Assembly (NCBI GenBank): GCA_965240325.2
Contig: OZ251233.1
Span: 1,302,001 to 1,366,000 of the forward strand
DNA from: Rebecca billardiae RCC1528
Taxonomy: Eukaryota; Haptophyta
Direction: 5' to 3'
Length of the DNA: 64,000 nucleotides
Made by a program: the position numbers and the translations under genes. The notes beneath the pieces were generated by a model. The model searched no databases. It worked only from the letters and a program-made list of their open reading frames with translations, and was not told the origin of the DNA. Every line of letters starts with the position of its first letter. The stretch's first letter is position 1. This document shows positions 55,364-64,000 of the stretch, in pieces.

Positions 55364-55989
55364 GATTGGTGGTCGTCTTTCTATGGGTCGTAACCAAGCC
55401 GCTGCGTTTTTGTCAATAGCAAAGTTGGCATGGGCGAAGAGCAAACATCATAGTAAATGCGTGAGTGATTCTCGGTTTTCGAGTCTCTCCGCTCGCTGCG
55501 CGCTGATTGGTCGTTGTGCAGCTAACCCAAGGTTTTTAGTACACAGGTTGGTAGGAGTTGTGTTGTGTCGATATGGAATTGTGGACATAGAATGCTGAGC
55601 GTTTGACCAATCAACGTCTCGGGAAAAAGGACGAAACATGACTCACACGTGTGAGTACTCCCGATCTCCGGGAGATATGGCCATTTCCGCCCACTGGGGT
55701 CATTCAGGTGTAAAGTTGAGTAATTTGGCACCGCGCAATAAAGGTTCGTCGTTAGTAAAGTTGAGTACTTGACGAAGACTTTTTGCCAGGAGCCCAGGAC
55801 CTCCAGCGCACGCGCTGGGTCCTCGTCCTATTTGGCAATATGCTATGAAGATTTACAACAAATCGCAGATTCGTTCACCCAGATATACTGACAAATGCAC
55901 GTCCGTCCATCGACATATGCGAAATAGCCCGGGCGCGGCTATTTCGTCAATCGCGTCTTGCTAATGCAGACTGCAGAGCAATGGGCGAA

Positions 55990-56143
55990 TGTACCCCTCG
56001 AAAAAGCGAAAACTCACCCTCCAACAGCCCTCAAAATCGTCCCCCGTCCCCTTTTCTTTGATCAAAAGATCTGCTTTTTGACAACGTAGTGAGGGCCCCC
56101 GGCGGGGCTCCACGCTACGCGCTCCGCCCTGCACCGCGGGCCA
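55990..56143 (-). repeat. right imperfect inverted repeat of the 4.4-kb island
   Basis: The reverse complement aligns with 51775-51912. The outer segment is CGCTCCGCCCTGCACCGCGG plus GCCA. Confidence 0.65.
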
Positions 56144-56354
56144 TGAATCGTCGCGTACCGTTTTACTATATACTACTTACTACGACTTACTTGCATGTCC
56201 GAAAGTATGCGTCGCGGTACTGGCTCGTCGCCGTCGGTACCGTCAGACAAGGCCGCGGCGCGCTAATAGTGTAGTCGAGCCACCGGACTACTCGTCCCGC
56301 GGTCGCTGTCGCCGTGGCAGGGTCACGCGCCCCGCGGCTCACTCGGCTCGTGGC

Positions 56355-59306
<2,952 letters not shown>

Positions 59307-61196
59307 TCAGACCAGCTCGGTCTGCCGCCCCTTCTGGGGCTTGCGCCTCGACTTGCTCCCGAACTTGTTCTTCCACCCCTCCACCGCCGCGAAGATGGCG
59401 CAGGCGACCAGCAGCACGACCATCAGCGCCGCGATGGCGAGGTCGAGGTTGCGCTCGAGGCCCGCGGCGATCTGCGCCGAGAGGAGGCTCACGGTGGGCG
59501 ACAAGTCGGAGTCGGGGGTGCGCACAAAGATGTTGGCCGTGGCGATCTGCTCCGGCTTCATCGTCACCGCGTTGCTCTCGCTCAGCGCCAGCAGCTCCTC
59601 CTGCACCTCCGCGGGCGTCAGCCTCACGCCTTCGTCGAGCGCGCGCTGCATCAGCTGCGCGACGATCCCCGCGACGTGCGGCGCGGCCATCGAGGTGCCC
59701 GAGCGCTTGAGCTCGGAGGTGTGGTGCTCGACGTCGCACGAGACAATTGCCGAGCCCGGCGCGAGCACGTCCACGCACGAGCCGTAGTTGGTGAAGCTCG
59801 GCAGCCGGTCGCGCTTGTTGGTCGCGGCGACCGTGATGGCGCGCTCGGCGGAGGAGGGCGAGTAGTCGCACGCGTCCGCGCCGTTGTTGCCCGCGGCGAC
59901 GATGACGGGCACGCCGGTGTCGACGAGGCTGTCCACCGCCTCGTTGAGCAGCGGGTCGCGATTCGCGCCGAGCGACATCACCGCGAGCGCGCCGCCGCGC
60001 CAGTCCTGCCGCTCGACCATCTCGGACGTCCAGCGCAGCCCGTTGATGATTCCGCGGATCGTGCCCTGGCCGTCGTCGCCCAGCACCTTCACCGTGTGGA
60101 AGCGCACGCCGGGGGCGACGCCGTACTTGTCCGAGCCGACGGTGCACGCGACGTGCGTGCCGTGGCCGTGGACGTCGTGCGTCGGGCGCGTCGTCACGCA
60201 CCGGTCCGCCCTCGTCACGCAGTTCGCGCCCAGCCCGATGCGCTCTCCAAACTGCTCGTGGTCCTCGAGGATGCCCGTGTCGAGCACAAACACGTGGATG
60301 CCGCGCCCGTCGTACTTCGGGTGGTAGAGCGAGCCGTCGAGGGGCGCGTCGACGCGGTCGATGCCCCACGACGCCGGCCCGTCCCCGTCCGACGACACGC
60401 CCACGCCGCCCTCCGGCTCCGTCGAGTTGAGCTCGGGGTCCGCGCCGATCGGCAGCCGCAGCTCGCGCTCCGCGTCACTGCCGCGCCAGCGCGACCAGAA
60501 CGAATCCCACTCCTCCGCGGGGTGCTTGTACGCCGACCAGCCCTCGCGGTGCGCGACGGTGGCGTTCGCCTGGTCCGGCGCGAACCAGCTCCTCCGCGTC
60601 TCCGGGTCCAGCGTCATGATCGCCACCAGCCAGATGAACGTGACGAACACGCACACGGCTATGCACACGCACTGGAACGTGTCGCCCACCTTGTCCATCG
60701 CGTTGCGCAGCGGGACGCACTTGGTGCCCAGCTTGGGCGGCGGGCCGTCGTTGGCCGGCCCGTCGTCGTCGTCCTCGGCGCGCTCCGGCGGCACCTCCAA
60801 GTCCACGCCCGGAGCCGCCGCCGCCGCCGCTGCCTCGCCGCCCGCGGCGGTGGAGGGTGAGATGGGATCATCATCATCCTCATCGCCCTCGTCTGCAGAG
60901 GGCGTGGCGTCGCTCAGGTGCGAGCCGTCGCTGCCCTCCGTCGGGTCGAGCATGGGGTTTGCGTTCCCGTAGACCCCCGCCGACGGCACGAAGGTGCCGC
61001 CCGCGTGCTCGCCCGGCGTGGCAGGCGGCGACGGCGAGTCGTGACCAACGTGGTAGCCGTCGTCCGCGCCCACCTCGTGCGGCTGCTCGGCGTACGCGGC
61101 GGCATCGGCGCCGAGGGCCGGGTTCGAATCCGCGGAGGGGGCTGGGGACGAGTGCTCGGCCGCGGAGGCTGTCGCGCCGCCGCTCCTCCTCCACAT
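59307..61196 (-). CDS. membrane-anchored subtilisin-like serine protease (S8)
   Basis: The model of 629 residues starts at 61196 (MWRRSGG). An in-frame ATG at 61409 would add 71 residues but overlaps the start codon of the divergent gene. The N-terminal 170 residues are acidic and Pro/Ser/Ala-rich. A TM helix follows (about 175-196, CIAVCVFVTFIWLVAIMTL), then a peptidase S8 domain with the full triad: Asp306 in VFVLDTGILEDHEQF, His345 in HGHGTHVACTVG and Ser502 in SGTSMAAPHVAG. The oxyanion Asn is in VAAGNNGADA. A second TM helix (about 585-605, LAIAALMVVLLVACAIFAAV) precedes a basic tail (KSRRKPQKGRQ). The catalytic domain should sit in the lumen or outside the cell. The proteinase-K-like core is clear; a role in secretory processing is inferred. 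Confidence 0.9.
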   Translation of the reverse strand: MWRRSGGATASAAEHSSPAPSADSNPALGADAAAYAEQPHEVGADDGYHVGHDSPSPPATPGEHAGGTFVPSAGVYGNANPMLDPTEGSDGSHLSDATPSADEGDEDDDDPISPSTAAGGEAAAAAAAPGVDLEVPPERAEDDDDGPANDGPPPKLGTKCVPLRNAMDKVGDTFQCVCIAVCVFVTFIWLVAIMTLDPETRRSWFAPDQANATVAHREGWSAYKHPAEEWDSFWSRWRGSDAERELRLPIGADPELNSTEPEGGVGVSSDGDGPASWGIDRVDAPLDGSLYHPKYDGRGIHVFVLDTGILEDHEQFGERIGLGANCVTRADRCVTTRPTHDVHGHGTHVACTVGSDKYGVAPGVRFHTVKVLGDDGQGTIRGIINGLRWTSEMVERQDWRGGALAVMSLGANRDPLLNEAVDSLVDTGVPVIVAAGNNGADACDYSPSSAERAITVAATNKRDRLPSFTNYGSCVDVLAPGSAIVSCDVEHHTSELKRSGTSMAAPHVAGIVAQLMQRALDEGVRLTPAEVQEELLALSESNAVTMKPEQIATANIFVRTPDSDLSPTVSLLSAQIAAGLERNLDLAIAALMVVLLVACAIFAAVEGWKNKFGSKSRRKPQKGRQTELV

Positions 61197-61407
61197 GTCG
61201 ACGCCGCGCGGCTGCGCGGGCCAAGCAGCTTGTGGCAACGCCGCGCCGCTGAAGCTGCGTTTGCTGAGGCTGCCCGCCGAATGTGAGCTCAAGCGCACCG
61301 GCTTCCGGTGCTGCCGCCGGCCGCCCGCCCGCCGGACCGGGCGCGCGGCTGCCCAGGCGGAGGAGCTGTCCTCGGCTTGACGGCTGAACTCCGCCGTGCC
61401 GCCCAGC
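61197..61407. promoter_or_regulatory. bidirectional upstream region (211 bp)
   Basis: Gap between the preferred starts at 61196 (-) and 61408 (+). It is GC-rich and stays open on the minus strand, so part may instead be coding for the protease. Promoter role inferred. Confidence 0.3.
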
Positions 61408-64000
61408 ATGGCGGCGCCAGCGGTTAACGCGCATCAGCAGCCAGTGGTGCACGACCAAGAGGAGCTCGACTTCTATCGGCAGCTGGTCGCCAGTGGGACC
61501 GCGCCCAAAGCTCAGCGCGCGCCGGCGCCCGCACAGGCCGACGTGCCCGCCGCCCTCGGCAGCGCGAACGCGGCGGTCGCGGCACCCACGGCGGTGAGCA
61601 GCGCGGCTGCTGGCGGAGCCACCGATCCACCTCTCCCAGCGCTGGAGCCGGCGGCTGCGGTGCAGCCGACGGTGCAGCCGGCGAGCGCGAGCTCGGGCGT
61701 GGCGCAATCCGCGGACTCAGCCGAGGCGATCTCTTGGCTCGCGCAGGTCCGCTCCGCGCACAAGCACGTCGCGAAGGCCCCGCCGGCGCGCTCAGAGGCG
61801 CCATCGCTCGAGGAGCGTGCAGCGGCCGCCGCGAGGCTGGTGGGCAAGCTACCCGACGCGATCGCGGGCACGGCACCTGCGCCCCCCGCGCTCACCGCAG
61901 CGCCGATGGGCGCGCACGCGCTCCCGCCGCTCGAGGCCGCAGCCGAGCCGCATGCCGGCGGCGCCGCGGCCGCACCGCCGGCGGAGGCGGACGACGGCCG
62001 CGCGGCGCCGCAGGCCTCGTCGCGCCGCGCGTCGGGCGGCGGGTGGGCAACCCTGCCGGCCGTCCCGGACTCGGCGCCGACGGCGGACCCGGTCCCGAGC
62101 GCACGGGCGGAGGCGCAAGCAGCCGCGGGCGCGCCGCTCCCCGTGCCAGCCCTCGCCAACGGCGAGGAGGCGATCGCGGCTGAGCCCGCGCGCGCGGCCG
62201 GCGGCGGTGGGCCGACGCAACCGTCGAGCGGCACGGTGGCGATGCCAACCGCCGGCGGTGGTGCTGCAGCGGAGGCGCTCGCTGGCGGGCGGGAGCGCTC
62301 CGAGGCCAGCTCGAAGCCCGCCTCGGCGGAGCCGCGCGCAGGCGGGCGCTCGCACCCGCCCCCTCCGGGCTGCCCGCCTCCACTGCTCGGGACGGCCAGT
62401 GCCGCGCCGCCGCCCGCTGCCCAGGTGCCGCCCGCCGCCGCCCAGGCGCCGCCCGCCGCGCCGCCTGCGGAGCGGCGCGTCTTCCGCTTCCAGAAGAGCA
62501 TCCTGCGCACCGTGCGCGCGCCGCTCGCGCCGCTCGCGCCGCCCGCGCCCGGCGCGCCGCCCGGTGCCAACGGTCGCGCGAGCGTGTACGTGCGGCGGCA
62601 CGAGAGCCTCGAGATTCTGTCCGTCGCCGGGGACGGCCAATTGATCATGGACGCGTTTGACTCGGAGGAGAATCTGGTGATTCAGGAGGGCGTGCTGTGG
62701 GACTCGACGGCGCATATGCTCGGGCGCGGCGTGCGCCGCGCCTCGTCCGCAGCCGCGCTCGCCGCCGCCGCGCCGCCGGGCGGCGCCGCGCAGGCGCAGC
62801 CAGCCGGGCAGTGGCGTTACCCGGGTGAGTTTCGGTATGTGTTCAGCGCGCGCCCGACCGCGACGGCGGTGGCCTCGTCGCGCGGCGGCGCGACCGGGGC
62901 GCAGCAGCCGGCAGCGGAGTGTGTGCTCGAGCTGCGCCTGCGGCTGACCAGCGAGTACACCGCCGATGAGCTCGTGCCCGCAGACCCAGCCGGCGCGCGC
63001 CCGGCGTCGGTCGGGAGCGCGCCAGTCGGAGGTACGACCGCGGAACGCGGCGCGGACGCCGTCGGCCCCGCGGCCGAGAGGCAGCCTGCGCGCTCGGAGG
63101 CCCCGGCCGCGCCACGCGCGGCGGCCGGGACGGAGGGCGCTACCCCGGACGTCGGCGGCTGGCCTCCGCCCGTCGTCGCCGCCGCCGCCGCCCCCGGGCA
63201 CATGGCTGGCGGCGCGGGCGGCGGCGCGGGCAGCGGTGCCGCGGAGCACGAGTCAGCGGCGGCGCGTCGGCTGCGCGAGCGGCAGCGTGGCCAGAGCCGA
63301 GAGGGCGAGCGCGGCGTGCCGCCCGAGCTGGGGCAAGCGCCGGCGCACGCCGGGCGTGCCACCGGCCCCGCCACGCTCGCTGGTGCGCGCGGCGGTGCCA
63401 GCGCGACCGTCGCGTCATCGGGCGCGGACGCGGACGCGTCCATCTGCGCGCCGCCTCGCCCGGCAGACAGCTCAGGCGCCACTGGCGACGGCGCGCAGCT
63501 GGGTGCGTGCGCCGTGGCCGGCGCGGCAGCACCATCCGGTGCTGCCGCCGGGGCGCACGCGGAGCCGCCGCCGGCTGCGCGGGCGCCAGCCCCACCGGCA
63601 GCGTCATCGTCGTGCCGGTTTGCGGATGCGGCCGTGCCTGTGTCACGCGTCGCGCGGCCGGCGGCGCACGCGGCCGCGGCGCTCGGTGGCTTGGCGACAA
63701 TGTCGGCGCGCGCGGCGGCGTGCGCACTGCCGGGCGTCAGCGCGGAGCCGTGGCGCAGCGACGCGCGCGTGCACGCGCCCGGCTGCGCGCCGCCGTGGCA
63801 GGCGGCGGGGCCGAGCGCGCCATGCGCGTGCGCGGTCGCGCACAGCCATGGCTGCGGCGCGGCATCTGGCGGTCTCACAGTCGCGGGGGGGTACGGTGGG
63901 GGCGTGGGCGTGGGCGCTGCTGGGCTTGGAGGCCCGCCGGTCGGGTGGGCGCACGGGCAGCACGCAGTGCCTCCGTACCCTCCGTACCCGCAGCCATACC
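61408..64000 (+). CDS. large Pro/Ala/Gly-rich protein, 3' end beyond the window
   Basis: From the ATG at 61408 the frame is open for 864 codons to the window end. The first 40 residues contain a charged helix (HDQEELDFYRQLVASG). Then comes a long Ala/Pro/Gly-rich disordered part. A folded-looking block spans about 355-530: RRVFRFQKSILRTVRAP, SVYVRRHESLEILSVAGDGQ, LIMDAFDSEENLVIQEGVLW, RYPGEFRYVFSARP and CVLELRLRLTSEYTADELVP. After it the chain is again disordered, with Gly/Tyr/Pro-rich repeats at the edge (VPPYPPYPQPY). No known domain is recognised. A GTGAGT word inside the block (62825) could be a splice donor, so the 3' part of the model is uncertain. It may be a nuclear or RNA-associated scaffold, but this is a guess from composition. 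Confidence 0.6.
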   Translation, partial: MAAPAVNAHQQPVVHDQEELDFYRQLVASGTAPKAQRAPAPAQADVPAALGSANAAVAAPTAVSSAAAGGATDPPLPALEPAAAVQPTVQPASASSGVAQSADSAEAISWLAQVRSAHKHVAKAPPARSEAPSLEERAAAAARLVGKLPDAIAGTAPAPPALTAAPMGAHALPPLEAAAEPHAGGAAAAPPAEADDGRAAPQASSRRASGGGWATLPAVPDSAPTADPVPSARAEAQAAAGAPLPVPALANGEEAIAAEPARAAGGGGPTQPSSGTVAMPTAGGGAAAEALAGGRERSEASSKPASAEPRAGGRSHPPPPGCPPPLLGTASAAPPPAAQVPPAAAQAPPAAPPAERRVFRFQKSILRTVRAPLAPLAPPAPGAPPGANGRASVYVRRHESLEILSVAGDGQLIMDAFDSEENLVIQEGVLWDSTAHMLGRGVRRASSAAALAAAAPPGGAAQAQPAGQWRYPGEFRYVFSARPTATAVASSRGGATGAQQPAAECVLELRLRLTSEYTADELVPADPAGARPASVGSAPVGGTTAERGADAVGPAAERQPARSEAPAAPRAAAGTEGATPDVGGWPPPVVAAAAAPGHMAGGAGGGAGSGAAEHESAAARRLRERQRGQSREGERGVPPELGQAPAHAGRATGPATLAGARGGASATVASSGADADASICAPPRPADSSGATGDGAQLGACAVAGAAAPSGAAAGAHAEPPPAARAPAPPAASSSCRFADAAVPVSRVARPAAHAAAALGGLATMSARAAACALPGVSAEPWRSDARVHAPGCAPPWQAAGPSAPCACAVAHSHGCGAASGGLTVAGGYGGGVGVGAAGLGGPPVGWAHGQHAVPPYPPYPQPY

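Noticed and set aside
61120-61134. GGTTCGAATCC, a tRNA T-loop/box B-like word
   Set aside because: It lies inside the subtilisin coding region, and no acceptor stem or D-arm can be formed around it.

Overview
This window comes from a nuclear genome of a GC-rich unicellular eukaryote. Long codon-biased genes are separated by AT-richer spacers. The spliceosomal introns are short (119-191 nt) and lie in eukaryotic gene families: kinesin-3, U-box/kinase, PRCC, RING-CH, homeodomain, GT31, F-box/ankyrin. Several predicted proteins begin with a signal peptide followed by a basic, Ser/Ala/Arg-rich stretch, as expected for import into a secondary plastid. A haptophyte alga (or another GC-rich chromist such as a pelagophyte) fits best. 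This is inference, because no rRNA or organelle marker is present.

Layout. 1-25 kb is a dense gene block: a cut-off membrane protein, a second membrane protein, a five-exon kinesin-3 ending in a CaaX box, a PRCC-like protein, a Cys-motif protein with a leader, a PhyH-like dioxygenase, a U-box/pseudokinase, a 2,021-residue receptor joining an ANF-receptor ectodomain to a cytoplasmic nucleoside-hydrolase-like domain, an F-box-like/ankyrin protein and a four-TM protein. 25.4-32.3 kb has no convincing gene. It is mostly a 5-kb element bounded by perfect 37-bp inverted repeats flanked by TA. 32-51.7 kb is again genic: a CPBP protease with an EF-hand, a GT31 glycosyltransferase, a RING-CH membrane protein, a small unknown, a 2,751-residue acidic multi-pass membrane protein reconstructed from three exons, a divergent homeodomain protein, a PPxY membrane protein and an FkbM-type methyltransferase. 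51.7-56.1 kb is a second repeat island with about 140-bp inverted ends, a tandem 0.74/0.82-kb duplication, TA microsatellites and a frameshifted gene relic. 56.3-64 kb holds a fusion of both glutathione-dependent formaldehyde-detoxification enzymes, a membrane-anchored subtilisin and the start of a Pro/Ala-rich protein that runs off the end.

Organisation and function. Genes are monocistronic. Seven neighbouring pairs are head to head with 125-411 bp between their start codons, so shared bidirectional promoters are likely. The genes do not form one pathway. Secretory/membrane proteins are the commonest theme. The observations most worth following up are the ANF-receptor/nucleoside-hydrolase chimera, the fused formaldehyde enzymes with a targeting leader, the CaaX-tailed kinesin-3, the giant acidic membrane protein, a uniform class of CG-repeat introns with GTGCGC donors, and two undescribed inverted-repeat elements. 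Exon boundaries were set by eye from GT/AG sites, reading-phase continuity and family alignment from memory.
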